A DNA stretch of 64,000 nucleotides from Dryococelus australis (GCA_029891345.1 CM056994.1:137894457-137958456), one strand, 5' to 3'. Shown: positions 47,610 through 60,040, counted from the stretch's first letter. Made by a program: numbers and translations. The notes: generated from the letters alone by a model not told the origin.

Positions 47610-49600
47610 GTTCGTTGGATTTGTTGGATCACCACAATTAAATGTTTTATTTTAAAAAAGAAATATAATCAATTTATGGTTAACAAATGCAAAGACGTTG
47701 ATTTTAAATATATTAAATTAACAAAAATTATGATTGTTTAATGGGTGAGGGCCTTCAAATCGAGAGAAATATTAACAAACAGTTTCGGCCAATCCTTATT
47801 CTGCTTGTTCGTTTATGCACGATCCTCATCTAGATTCACAAGAAATTAAAAATTTTCCCCTGTGAATTTTATTACTCGTTTGATCATTACAAACAAAATC
47901 GTGAAATATCACTATTAAATTTGCATTTTATTAGGTTTCCATATTGATAATTGCGCTTTGTAATTAAAATTGTACAGACCTACTTGATTGGAAAGGTGTC
48001 GTTCTGGGCAACTCTCTGCTTGTAACCTTCGAGAAACTTCTGCCGTCCAATTCACGCTCAAAAAAGGAGAGATGTCAATGATTGATATCCCATAATTTCA
48101 GGGTTCTCCTTGACTGCTTGCATCAGTTAGCTACTTACGACCAGATGTTTGCCTTGGTCTCTTTGTTTTCTTTCACCCATCTCATATTTTATGATACTGA
48201 AACAATATTTGACTTCTGTAAGGCATGACATCACATAATTGCATACATATATCCCTCTCAGGTCTAGCGACAAAACCACAAGAGCCTACAATTAACAACC
48301 TTAACTTATTCAGTCAGACCAACTTTAATTCGAATCCGAACATTTAGTAATCTTAAGGAGAAGCAAGGAGCTATCTACCACTAACCTTACACATAAATCA
48401 ATCAAGTACAGACAAAAAAACCAACTACCCTCCCAACACTTCTTCACTGAGCAAAACTAACCAAAGTAACAAATAACCCTAGTCAACAGTTCAGGCAATA
48501 ACATACACATGACATCTTCTTTATGGCTGGTCATTCCTCTAGCCGGCATCGGGACTCTCACAATCAACAAAAAGTAATTTTACACAAACACACCAATGTG
48601 CAGCAATGAGTCGTTATCCTAGTGATTCTAAAATTCATACCACTGGCTCGCCTCTTCCGGGTCCACATACTGGCCAAGGGCATAAACTAGCCACATCCAC
48701 CAGACCTGGGTTGCAACAAGTGCCGGAGGGCTACACCACCTAAGCCAACTGCAGCACAGGAGTCCCGGGTCATCAGCTAAGGCCAAAATAGTAGTCGTCA
48801 ACATCTGTCGCTTCTCAGAAAACAAAGACACTTGGCTTGTCAGAGAGTCTCAGGTTCAGCAGTCAGATGAGACGAGGGGAGGCCTCTCCTTAAAGGTGTC
48901 AAAACCTAGCCTCTTGGAGGCTGATGGTTCCAAGGGAGACACCAGGTAACATACTCTCCCAGACTAAGTGACCATCATGCTTGTCACCATTACTGTGTAT
49001 GATGAACGGAGTTGTCTTATTCTTAGGAACCAAAGTCTCCTACCCGCTAAGTCTGTACTAACGATTTAACCCCCAAAAAATAAAACACTTTAGGTTATCG
49101 ATATCGTAAGATACTTAATGTTCCTAGTCCTACTACGATTACACCATAAATTTTATATAGTAGTGCCCTTGCTTCAACTATGCCTCTCACAAAAGAACAT
49201 ATTTTATACTTCTATTTACATGAGATTCTTTCTTCTACCTATTCATATACAATAGTGTACACTTAACATCTACTTTACTTAGTATGGTAAAGTCTCTGCA
49301 TAATCTGTGGATATATTGTCTATTAGAAGGACCCAAAACTCTCTCTCTCAACCAAAAAAAAATTACAAGTATCACAAAGATTTGTTAGAGAAACTATAAC
49401 TTCTCATGAAAAACACAACAGTCAAAACCAGTTATCCTATTCATTATTAGGCATTAGCGTGATCGTCCACTGATAACCACAAAACAATTCTACGCCCTTC
49501 AGCATCACCCATTGTAGCTCTAACCATATCATTTATTTTAATGTGCTCCACTATGGGTCCCATAGGGGAACCACTCTGCTCCTTGGGGATCGAACTCCCC
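47610..49600. other. Region between env and 3' LTR
   Basis: Should be the 3' untranslated part of the retroelement, including the polypurine tract next to the LTR, which I could not place. A GC-richer patch lies at 48,640-48,960. No coding motif recognised. Confidence 0.4.
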
Positions 49601-49611
49601 TTCTTCAGTCT

Positions 49612-51490
49612 TCAAAGTCTGAAAAATGTCCATAGCAAACATAGAACGAACACCACAGTAAGGAATACAATAATCACAGTAAAGACTATCTCTAACCCAA
49701 ATATAATGTCTAAACTGGTGGCTTTAGCTCTAGGCAACATGCCTATTCTTATTAAAAAGGGGTTCCTAAATAGTATTACCAACAACATCACAATAACAAG
49801 ACTTAAGGAAATACTTTGTAGATTGTGAATCCAAAAATTTTCATAACACACAGGGATTTCAAAACTGGTACGAAGTGTATTACGTATGCTGGTATCTAAA
49901 GTAATATTCAAGTGTGGAATTGCATTAGGCCCGTTCTCTTCTAGACAGTCTTTAAACGAGGGGAAAACTGTGTGGGTAGATGTAGTATGTGCTGGAAAGT
50001 GCAACTTCTTAATCTTAGACCAAGCTTCTGCGATTACATAAATGATGTGAAACCAGGTTTTAGAGTTGTTATCACATGGATAGATTTAATTTATTATAAC
50101 CTCTCCATCTAACAAAATCTTACAATCACATGGCAATGCAATGTCTATAGCACCTGGGTGCTCACTAGTGTTCAAAATCCTTGTCTGGTTTTTACTGATT
50201 GAGCACTGCAATTTGAGTTTTCCTCTAGCATTAGTTAGAAAGTACCTCTCTGGTCCTACCTATGTGATAACTAAATGTGAACCTGTTCACATCCAGCTGT
50301 TGATCCACTAAAAACTGCTTTGGGACATAAGGCCCCCGTCATTGTATCGCCGGAATATCTTGGTACAATGCACAAATGGTCCTGGAAGGGTCTGATATCC
50401 TGCAATGCTCTACCTTTTATTGTGGTAATTTCATCTCTGTTAACAGCAATAAATGTGGTTTCATGGTGTAGAACACAAACTAAGTTTTTCCATTTAAACG
50501 GGACGGCAACAAAATCATATAATTACAAATCATAATTTTTCTTAACAATTGGCACTTTGATACTTACATACAAATTATTCTCGAAAATTTGGCATGAGCT
50601 AATTTTCAAGTGATAGTAATCTTGTACTTGTGTGTACGAATAGCAAGCCTATAACCATCCTTACTAATGACTTGTGCTAGGTTATCTAAATGCTCCTTTA
50701 AGTTGTCAGGAGACACCAAAACTGCTGGTAGTTTATGTGACCTACACTGATCTAAAATTACAATTATGAAAACTGTATGGGTCTGTTTTGCCATAACAGC
50801 TGCCAGTAAAAGTTTTATCCGATGAACATTTAAAAGTTCCAGTATCATTACAACTCTACCGCTTTCCAAAGCTTCCCAAAACGTATCTAAATATGTTGTT
50901 AAATTGTTAAATTTGTTTTGCTCCTTGCCAACAAATATTGCACTAGCATCATCAACCACAGATACATGATTAGATATATTTTCCAAAGCTACATGATTAG
51001 CTAACACTTGCCTATTCAAGCTTTGAAGATGATCAGCTAACTGTTTCTCATTCTTAAACAGACTTTCCAACTTATTCTCAGTTGCTATACCACAACACCA
51101 GTTGGAGAGCTCCCCCAAAATGTAAACCCTCGTTTGGTTTGACTCAAAGCATCCTTCTCTACTAGGTACTCTTCTGCTGCAGTATTTATCTGCTCCAACA
51201 ATATATCAGCCAATAATAACAAACATTTCTGCTCCTTCTGAAGGTGGCACAATTCTTTAAACACCTGATTTACACAGGTGAGAATTGCCATTAATTTGTT
51301 TACATTATCATCTAAAAGTTGGGCCAAGCTGTTTGAAAACTGATAGGTATCGTAGACGTGTAGACCGTTACCTAGTCAATGGATGAAAATGTTCCCCTGC
51401 AACCACTCCCACTGGGACAGGTTGTGGCGCATCTGACAGCGCCCATGTAGTCACTGCCAGGAAACACCCCAGGAGGGTCATGATGGCCAT
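49612..51490 (-). pseudogene. Envelope (F-type fusion glycoprotein-like) relic of the retroelement
   Basis: In errantiviruses env encodes a membrane fusion glycoprotein related to baculovirus F. A putative ATG at 51,490 (minus) starts a hydrophobic signal-like peptide 'MAIMTLLGCFLAVTTWALS'. A Lys-Arg cleavage-like site lies near 51,135, followed in a shifted frame by a 'GELSNWCCGIATE' stretch in the fusion-peptide position, then a helical heptad-like region with 'NEKQLADHLQSLN'. The C-terminal part (50,004-49,612) has a strongly hydrophobic transmembrane segment and ends near 49,612. A stop after the signal region and several frameshifts break the gene. Confidence 0.7.
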
Positions 51491-51499
51491 CTTCTTAGT

Positions 51500-52145
51500 G
51501 GTCCGCTAGCCCTTCCATGACGAAACTGAACTCCTCCGCCCCAAAAAGGATTTGTGTTTTGCTGAAACCACATTTTCACAGTGCTATAACACCAAATAAG
51601 ATAATTAAAGGGACAGCATTACCTTAGACTATCCTAAATCAAAGGTTACTAAATTTGCAATATCCTTGACATCACACACACAAACAATATGAACACATCC
51701 ATGTAGTAAACACTATAAAATATAACACTCCAGTAATGGCAATTTCTATACAACCACCTGTCGCAACATTAAAGTATGGCCTACATCTACCACACACACA
51801 TCCTGGACATCTTTGGTAGGGAACATGACTGCTACCCCTAGCTACACAGTCATCGCCACCTGCTTTCACCTGACTCTACAGAAAGCAGTTTCCTCACCAG
51901 GGTAGGATGTAGGGGGAAGGGGTGCCCTATCCTCACACCCCTCTGGCCAATCACCTCCTCGACTGGTCCAGACCAGGTCCGTCATATAAGTCTTCTGCCT
52001 TTCTTTGGCTACTTCATAACCCATATAGTGGAAACACCTCAAATTAAAACACATCTACCCTCTCAACTTGTACCAACTAAAATAAAAGACAACAAATTAA
52101 TCAACACAACATCAATCAGCAGTAACAAACACATTCAATTGTACA
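51500..52145. other. Gap between integrase and env relics
   Basis: Should contain the second half of integrase (second Asp, Glu, C-terminal domain) but no such motif is seen. Short minus-strand frames with Cys-rich or proline-rich content lack a family match. A deletion or replacement of the integrase core is likely. Confidence 0.4.
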
Positions 52146-52148
52146 CTT

Positions 52149-52640
52149 CTATTTATAAAATTGTTTCATGCATTCAACATTATCTAAAAGAAACTGTGCT
52201 ACATCCTCTGTGGTTCCTGCAGGTACTGCTCGTGTTTCAGCCCACCTAATGCCAAAGTCAATGAAGTTGCTATTACCATGGTGGGTCTTAGGGAAAGGGC
52301 CCAATAAATTGATGCCAACTCTGTCAAAAGGTTCCCCCACAGGTATCGGCTGTAATAAACTGGCAGGTTTCTGATTGGTACCTTTCTTTGTCTTGCACTC
52401 AATAAACATTCTAACACGAGTTTCTACATCTTTAAAAAGCCCACACCAGTAATACAGCCTTCTTATTCTGTCTATTGTCCTGAAACCCTTAAATGTCCAC
52501 CTATTAGTGGGATGTTGTGACATTCATTCAAAATCACATCCTTCAGTTTGTCAGGTATTACCAATAATTTTTTCCAACCTTCGGGCCTAGTGTTGAACTT
52601 ATACAATACTCCTCCTAGGCAGTAATTTTTGGCTATTCGG
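52149..52640 (-). pseudogene. Integrase relic, truncated
   Basis: Minus-strand blocks: 'ILNECHNIPLIGGHL' (His of the HHCC zinc domain), 'IDRIRRLYYWCGLFKDVETR' and 'ECKTKKG' (Cys positions), then 'PFDRVGINLLGPFP' and 'FIDFGIRWAETRAVP', which holds the first catalytic Asp. The frame ends at 52,149 with no second Asp or Glu. Frameshifts separate the zinc domain from the core. Confidence 0.85.
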
Positions 52641-52667
52641 CTAAATTTCATTTCAACAGGGGATGGT

Positions 52668-53200
52668 TTATTTTATTTTCTTTATATTTCGGATCAAAGT
52701 AGGATCGATGATTTGTGCTGTCGCCATGTCAAACCCTGGTAATGAAAATACAGGCAGATATAAAGCTTTCTCCTTGTCTTTTTCGGTATCTTGGTCTATG
52801 GTGTTCCTTCTTAGACTGTCAGCATGTGCATGTTTCTTACCAATGCTGTATTTTATATCAAAAGAGTATTCCAGCATTTTTAGTCCCCAACGAGTGATCC
52901 TACCTCTGCTATGGGCATTCAACTTTAACCTGTCCAGATAGCACAAACTATGATGATCAGTCACAACTGTAAAAAGGTCTTAAGTAAATATAAGGTCTGA
53001 ACTGATCCAAAGAATAGACCAGTGCTAAAAACTCCAGGTGAGTAATGGGATACCTAGATTCGGCTGATGTTAGAGTACCACTAGGGTACGGCTGGATGCA
53101 ATTTCGCCGTTCTTTTCTGCATCAAAATAGTGTCAATTCCCTGTGTGCTAGCATCAGTAAGAATTTCGATAATATTTCCTTCCTGAAAAAGGGTGTACAA
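52668..53200 (-). pseudogene. RNase H domain relic
   Basis: Minus strand 'ILTDASTQGI' near 53,160 (first catalytic Asp region) is followed, after breaks, by 'TDHHSLCYLDRLKLN' and 'GRITRWGLKMLEYSFDIKYS', then 'GKKHAHADSLRRN' with the last Asp. This is the Ty3/gypsy RNase H signature order. The two parts are in different frames. Confidence 0.88.
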
Positions 53201-53204
53201 AGGG

Positions 53205-54110
53205 GATGAGTTCAATCTTTGTTTCTACACTCGGAATGCCTTTTTCTGGGCCTCACCCCAGCTAAACTTTTGATCCTTTTGCAGCAAACACGACAATGGT
53301 TTTATCATTGAGAAATTTTGAGCAAACCTCCGGTAAACCGATGCTAGGCCAAGAAAGATTCTTACTCCTCTAGGGTCGGTGGGCCTCGGGAACACTTTAT
53401 AACTGCTCTCACCTTATTGGGATTGGGTCTTATGCCCTCGCTATACACTACATGTCCCAAGACTTCAGTTTCCTTATACCCAAATGAACACTTAGCAGGT
53501 TTGATGGTTAGGTTGGCCTCCTGAAAATTCTTCAGGACTTGCTCTAACCTATACAAATGTTGCTGGAAATCACTACCTACTACTAGAATGACATCCAAAA
53601 ACACTAAACATGTGCCCCATTTCAACCCTGATAACGTTTTGTGCATGTACCTTTGAAATATAGATGGGGCTGTTTTGAACCCAAAAGGTAAGGTCTGAAA
53701 ACAAAAAGTTTCCTCAGGGGTTTTTAACAGGGTTTTCTATTGTTCTTTTTCAGCTACCCTTAACTGGTGATGCCCAGTGTTCATATCCAGATGACTGAAA
53801 CGATTTGCCCGCTTTAAGTAGCTCAAATAGTCGTCAATTCTAGGTAAGGGGTATTTATCGTTCTTCAGTAAGGCATTAACACGACGATAGTAATGCAGTC
53901 ATCATCTTTCTTACTCACAAGAACAACAGGAGAACACCAACTAGTGCTTACTGGTCTTGTAATCCCATTTTTGATGTGCTCCTCAACAATGTCATGGATT
54001 ACCTCTCTTTCTCCAGAAGACATTTTATAGTGTACTGATGGACTGGTGAGTTATCGCCCATACCTAACATTACGACCTCATCCTTGGTCCTACCTATTTG
54101 ACTTGGTTTC
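53205..54110 (-). pseudogene. Reverse transcriptase relic
   Basis: Minus-strand blocks include 'GDNSPVHQYTIKCLLEKER'-like sequence near 54,040, fragments of the template grip at 53,900-53,650, and 'GTCLVFLDVILVVGSDF' (53,610-53,560). In the last, the active-site motif, normally Tyr/Phe-Leu-Asp-Asp, reads Phe-Leu-Asp-Val, so the second catalytic Asp is lost. 'NLTIKPAKCSFGYKETEVLG' and 'FLGLASVYRRFAQNFS' follow as in gypsy RT thumb and connection. Several frameshifts. Confidence 0.88.
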
Positions 54111-54350
54111 CAACTGAATCAATTATGATACCTATAAAACAGATCTCGCAACTCACTTCTTTGTTCAGGCAATAAATTAGGATAAATATCCTATTTTCTT
54201 TCATCGAAATCATCTATTTTAACTTCTTTAGAGGCCGAAACAGTATTCACCCTAGTGTCAGTTGTCTTGTCGAATTGCCACAAATTACCTAATTTCAAAC
54301 ATTTGGGCAAAATATCATCTCTAACAGCTGTGTTAAAACCATAATATAGT

Positions 54351-55040
54351 TTACTTTTTATTGCATAAATTACTGTGTGGTACTAACACCGAGTGCTTGT
54401 CATACACACGAATAAGAGGCTCACACAAAACCTCTGCTGGAAGACTAGAGGTTGAGAAATTTATTTTAATAAATTGATGCATACGAGGTTGTACCCTAAC
54501 CTGATTTTTGACTATGGCGCACCCTATCTTCAAATTAGGGTCTGTGTTTTTACCAGTGTCAATAATTAAATTAGGGTTTTCCTCTACCTCTGAATCATTT
54601 AAGGAAGTTTTCATAGAGTCGTCGTTATTCTTAGACTCTCTCATTGGCAATAAAGACACAGAATCTCCTTTTTTGGGGTAATTTAACCTCAAACTATGTT
54701 GACCATTCACATTACATGATATGTGGGACTGGTATCTTTGCAAAAAGTCACACCCCAAGATAATACCATTCATTCGAGAATGAACTATGCCCACTGGGTG
54801 AACATACCAAACTCTGTCACGTTTAAACCTAAAATTTATCATATGTGTTACTGTCTGTTTGTGTCCTGACACACATGAAAATACCCTTAATTCTGCCTCT
54901 CGCCAGAACTTGTTAGAGATGAGTTTCGCATCAGCCAGGCAAATATAAGCTCTGCTATCAACATATATGTCAGTGAGTTTTCCAAATAACTTAACCCGTA
55001 AACTCATCACTCCTGCTTCAAGACAGAGGGGTAACTCCAA
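54351..55040 (-). pseudogene. Aspartic protease region of pol
   Basis: A 229-codon minus-strand frame. 'DIYVDSRA' occupies the place of the retropepsin active site (Asp-Ser/Thr-Gly-Ala), with Gly replaced by Arg, and 'GIILGCDFLQRYQ' is the conserved second-strand motif. The remainder is charged linker toward RT. The enzyme would have cut Gag-Pol; the active-site change makes activity unlikely. Confidence 0.75.
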
Positions 55041-55081
55041 TTACTCGGGCGAACCAGACCCCCTAACTTTATTCGTCCTCT

Positions 55082-56240
55082 TTAGTTTCCCACCTTCTTA
55101 TTGTTTGTTGCCCAATACCAGGTATATTTCATACAGAATTTTCTGATGCGCCCTGCTTCCCAACTGTTAAAACAAACAGGTAGTCCATCTAGGGTTCTCT
55201 GAGGCCTATCATTATTTGATGCTCGTGCCTGATTATTCATTCGATGTGAGGAAGTACCACGATCGCCTGAGACAGCTCTGTCACATTTGTAAGAATTGCC
55301 TTTGTTTTCTCCCTTCCGCAAATATTTAACTTCCTTTGCCATTTCCCGCATTTGCTTACTGAATAGGTCGAATGCTTTTTGTAGGTGAGCCATCTCCCCA
55401 TCACCTATAGCTCTTCTAGTGTTCGTGAACTGTACCACCTTGCAACAATTTCTATCGGAATTATCCTCTGACCAATCTGGAGCCATTTCTTGCCTATTGT
55501 TCGTATAGTAGCTACCTGCCTCAATATTCCTTAAAATTTTAATCAACTTTGACAACGACTGATTTTCTAGCATCCAAACATTCTCCACGAGGGTTGGCTA
55601 CAAACCCCTCGGAATGTATATAATTTGGTTTTCTTCGGACATCTGACTGTCAAGTTTGTTACACATACTAAACACATCGTACACGAACTCTTCATGGACT
55701 CGTCAATGCCCTGCACCCGAATCCTAAGGTGCATTTCCAGGTCTTCTGCTTCGCCAACTCGGGTGAAGCTGTCTTAAGTTCGTTCGCAAGGGCCCCAAAT
55801 GACGTAAACTCATCGGCATGGACACCTAAACTATTATACCAGCGCGCCGCTGCCCCTTTTAGAAAACTAGGAAGGTGCACAAGACACTTATTGTCATCCC
55901 AATTGTTAACTACAACCGCTCACTTAAGATTTTTCAGATATTAGGACAAATCTTCTGCTTTCTTGCCAAAATACCAGACGGGGTCGACGAAAAATCGTAC
56001 TGCTGCTATCCATTTCCGCCAAATTATTACAATTTTCAGAACTTGAAGTTCGTGAACCCTCAACAGAATAATCCCCTTGAGATACTACTATGCTTTGTAC
56101 TGAATCGGAATTACTTTCTGGTGACTCGTCTCCTCTTTCAATCCTAATCGTAGTTCGCCCTTCTGGGTCCCTTACTGCTTTTTGTGTGGTACTTAGCAGT
56201 TTTCATTTTGAAAAAATATCAAGTACCGGTTGTCATATTT
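55082..56240 (-). pseudogene. Gag relic
   Basis: Capsid-forming polyprotein. 'LPSFLKGAAARWYNSL' (near 55,870) matches the retrotransposon gag domain core. Further on, 'VCFNSWEAGRIRKFC' near 55,165-55,120 is a zinc knuckle (C-x2-C-x4-H-x4-C) in which the second Cys reads Ser and the His reads Arg, so metal binding is lost. Stops and frameshifts split the gene into at least three pieces. The start codon is not identifiable. Confidence 0.75.
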
Positions 56241-57361
56241 CAATACAAGGAACTCTCGCAGTTCAAAATTAAAAAAGTTAATCACCCACAGATAGTATAA
56301 AAAAATAATAGCTTCCCAAATACAAAAATTAATTAATTACCACTCATAAATAATTATTTCAAACATTGTGTATGTACAACACACCACTCAAGAAAAACTG
56401 AGCACCCAATTTAAACGACTAAAATAACACTTGTACTTAAAATAGTAATAAGAAATAATAACAAAATTAACATAACTAGGTAAACATGTGTTAAAGACTT
56501 AACCTAAACCTTAATAAACTAGTAGTCTATTACTAACCACTGACAACTAAGCACACCTTCTCAGCAACATGCACACGAAAAGAGAACAACGAAAAAAAAA
56601 ACCAGCCAACAACCTACCCCAGTAAACATAACCTGTAGGCAAAGTGTCGGCCTATTGTCGGCCCGATACCTGTACTGTCGGCAACTGTCGTTTCAATGCC
56701 AGATGATACCCATCTGATAACAGGGTGATGTATTTTCTGAGACAGATTGCAAGCCATTAGAAAATAGACAGTGGCCCGCTGTATTTTCTAGGATAACAGC
56801 TGGATATCACTAAAAATATGTCGACATGATATTGCAGGGAAAACATGTTGCAAGCATCTTAAATATGTTTCTGGGCCGATTTTCCTACAGCATCTTTGTC
56901 TTTTCGGTAACCTGGCCATTATCTTATTTAGTTCGGCCTCGTAACATTTTCGAGACAAGGCTTTTTTTCGCAATAGAGATACAAATATAATGTTTTTTGT
57001 CGACAGACATTTGGAAAGTGTTTTGAACAGGCAAGATGTTAGCTATCTCTTAATGGCATGATGTATTATTCGAGACCGTGTGTTAACCATTAGCATAATC
57101 TGTGTGATTATAAATCTGTCACGTGAGCCCGTGGCATTTGTTTGCTTTGATTTTTTTTTTCATTTGTACAACCATCCGACAGATATATCAATAATTAACA
57201 ATAACTATCTTGTTTGCAAGCCTCTGATGTAAATTTAAAAAAAAAAATCAGTATTTTAAATTTATTTGTTATATTGCAATGGAAATTATATAGGTATTCT
57301 TATATATTGATTTTTGTCATGAAATATTATAAATTATTGGAGTGTATCAGCAAATTACCCC

Positions 57362-57422
57362 GTGGTGTATAGGTTAGCATGCTGGTCTATCAATTCAAGG
57401 GTCTTAGGTTAGAATCCCGTAC
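57362..57422 (+). repeat. tRNA-like block
   Basis: 'GGTGTATAGGTTAGCATGCT' (A-box arm-like), 'TTCAAGGGTCTT' and 'GGTTAGAATCCCG' (near the B box GGTTCGAATCCC) in tRNA-like spacing. Probably a tRNA-derived core or pseudogene. Confidence 0.5.
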
Positions 57423-57564
57423 TCAGCAAGCAAAAGATTTTGATAGGATACAATATGTTGAGTAGTAAATGAAATGAAACTATGTAAAGAGAAAATGACA
57501 ATTCCTTAAACTTTTAATCGAAAAGTTAAGGTTTTTTCATGTGTAGACTGCATATTTCTGGACA

Positions 57565-57783
57565 TCATGGCAATGCAGGCCTGGCATCGTAACGACATCC
57601 AGCCATCGCAGGCCCGGCATCGTAACAACATCCAGCCTTTGCATGCCCGGGATCGTAACGACATCCAGCCATCACAGGCCCGGCATCGTAACAACACCAA
57701 GCCTTTGCAGGCCCTGCATTGTTTCGACATCCAGCCACTGCAGGCCCGGCATTGTAACAATATCCAGCCGTCGCAGGACCGAC
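57565..57783 (+). repeat. 33-bp minisatellite, about 6.5 units
   Basis: The unit 'GGCCCGGCATCGTAACGACA' followed by 'TCCAGCCATCGCA' repeats every 33 bp. Since 33 is a multiple of three, the reading frames stay open: plus strand gives an 11-residue repeat like 'QPSQARHRNNI', minus strand one like 'CRACDGWMSLR'. No sign that either is expressed. Confidence 0.9.
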
Positions 57784-58187
57784 AATGTCGGCCTACAGTT
57801 AGCCGCGAGTCCATATATCCATCGGGCTGCTTCCGGCATATGACAGCGGGCCGGTATCGGCTGGCCAGAGTTTGTTGGTTAGCTTTTAACGGCCAGTACT
57901 TTTAGTGTATTTTGGGTCGGAATACATTTTGTATCTTGCCGGTAGCAGTACAGTGTATTTTTGACACTGTCGGCAAACAATCAGCCACCAGACCATATTT
58001 ACTTCGGGCCGCTTCCGGCATAAGACAGCTGACCGTTATCGGCTAGCCGGAGTTTGTCGGCTATGTTTTACCGGCCCGATTCTTGCCCGTACTTTTAGTG
58101 TATTTTGGGACACAGCCACTTACCCAAATATGCAGTGGGGGGTGAAAAGAGTATTTTCCAACAAATCCAACTCTCTCACAGCACCAA

Positions 58188-58205
58188 CTACCCGGCACCT
58201 CCACC
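58188..58205 (-). promoter_or_regulatory. Primer-binding-site-like sequence
   Basis: On the minus strand 'TGGTGGAGGTGCCGGG' begins two bases after the LTR end (...ACATCA-AC-). It would pair with a tRNA 3' end of the form CCCGGCACCTCCACCA, including the CCA tail, and so prime minus-strand DNA synthesis. The tRNA species is not identified. Confidence 0.6.
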
Positions 58206-58787
58206 AGTTGATGTTAGGTGGGGAGGAATGGAAAAGAGGGGGGAAGAAAATGTGCTGGGATAAAAAGGAAAAAACGAGGGAATTGGGAGAAAATAAGAGG
58301 AGTAGAAGAAGTAGAGGAGAGTGAGGAAATTCAATAGGAGAAGGAGTTAGAAGAAATAATGAAAAATCGACTCTATAAACCCAAAAAACGAATGGCAGTA
58401 ACTCCACCTTAAATTCCAAAAAATCACCAAACTCCACCTTAAAGCTTAATGCCGATTATTCACCACAAAATAGGGGTCTTCAGGTTGCCCACAAATACCC
58501 TTTGCATACTAGTGTTATCATTGAGAAAAGTCCCAGTCAACAGCAGATAACTCCACCTCCTTAAACGTGGGGAAATCTGGGGGCAAGTTCACTTACTTCG
58601 GTTGCAGAGAGGGAGTAGTATATAGGCAGGGGGAGGGGATAGGAATCTTTTAGTGATTCTGTTTGTCGGGTATACAAATTCACTATTTCGGGTGTATTAA
58701 TAAGTATTCTTCAGAATTATTCCTCTATTAAAATTAAATTATTTGGTGTGGTGAGTAAAACCTAATAATAGTTTAGAAATTTCTTAG

Positions 58788-60040
58788 ACTGTTTCTGAAT
58801 TCACAAAAAAATACATACTTGTGCGTACTTGTCCCCGGAAGTGACATCACCATGTGTATACTAGCACTGTTTAATTTACCAGTATAGTACACACAGGACC
58901 TATACTTGGTAAGTATTTTAAATTGTATACTTCCTGGGCATACTTACGTAATTACGAGAGTCGCCATATTGTATTTCAGGTGTGAAAATTAAATTGTTTG
59001 TTTTCTGGTTATAAAACTCGCAAGTTATACAAGTATTTACAAAATGTAGTTTTATTGTATGTGTTAATAATTGTCAGTTTGATAAATGTGCTTCCAATTA
59101 CGAATGAAATTCTGAGTATTTTGTAGACATCTGTAGCGTATTTCCCCGGTGTATGCTTACAAATAATATTTCGTTTGCAATCCGCATTTTCAAGTTATTA
59201 CAAACACAGTTTAATAGTATTTATCTTTCTTTTTCTATCAATGTGTACTTTTCAAACACATAGTAAGGTACGTCTAGGGACAAGTAAAGAATGCCAGTTT
59301 CTTTGTAATTACCATTTAGATACTATAAATAAATGCAACAAATCCCATAACAACTCTCCTAATTTGTTTGTAATCTTCCAATTATGTGATAAAGCAGTAT
59401 CCCATGGCAATTGGTGTGGTATGAATACTTGTGAAATCGAGAGAAGCTGAACAGATAAACGTAACTTCAGGATAACAGGGTGCAGGGCTTTCTATATTTC
59501 CACAATTTGTTTTTCTTTTGGACAATTTGCCCTCAACCTGTACAATAAGAAAACACAGACATTATATTGGCACATATGTTTGTGTTAGTTTTTGTTTGAA
59601 ACAACACACCTGTTGTCTCGTTGCTCTGCCAAGCAAACAGTGTACAACAATATTTCTGCGTCGCCTTTCATTTTCGTCCTGTATATAATACACACATACT
59701 AATACTTCTCATTCCCGGCTAAAGCCATGTTTCAGCACTTAACTAGTAAGATGTCAATGTACAAAACCGTGACAAAAATAAATGAATGTATACATGGTTA
59801 TGTGCATCTACTTAATGTATAACAATAGAAGTCGTAACGTAAATCTATAACACCATAATGCACATAATTTTTCTGTTATGACATAGTCTGTGATATTTCC
59901 ACCAGTATATCGTAGCAGTCTAACACGAATAGCTGATGACATGTCCGAATGATTTCAACAAGTACACGATTAGTACACATCACTGCTAGTACGAAAATGT
60001 ATATACTTAAAAAGTATACACTGAGAATTCAGAAACTGCC
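58788..60040. mobile_element. 1.25-kb TIR element inside the 5' LTR
   Basis: The ends are inverted repeats: ACTGTTTCTGAATTC at 58,788 and GAATTCAGAAACTGCC at the right (reverse complement GGCAGTTTCTGAATTC). The flanks share TTAG, possibly CTTAG, as target duplication (58,784-58,787 and 60,041-60,044). The other LTR lacks the insert. Subterminal regions are rich in 'ACTT/AAGTAT' words ('TACTTGTGCGTACTTG' left, 'AAAAAGTATACACTGA' right). A 91-codon frame (59,175-59,450) has no recognisable domain. Non-autonomous DNA transposon; superfamily not assigned. Confidence 0.8.

Larger units (their letters stand above)
56637..58130 (+). mobile_element. GTCGGCC-type insertion in the retroelement leader
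   Basis: The left part reads 'GTCGGCCTATTGTCGGCCCG' and the right part repeats 'GTCGGCTATG...CCGGCCCGATT'. This resembles the right terminus of the TTGG-rich element ('GTTGGCCTAACACTGGCCCA'). Near the right end two ~182-bp units repeat ('GCTTCCGGCAT' at 57,829 and 58,011). It also holds a tRNA-like block and a 33-bp minisatellite. Limits are approximate and no target duplication was found. Confidence 0.5.

Noticed and set aside
57565-57783. CRISPR array
   Set aside because: The 33-bp units are contiguous without unique spacers, and the window is eukaryotic; it is a minisatellite.
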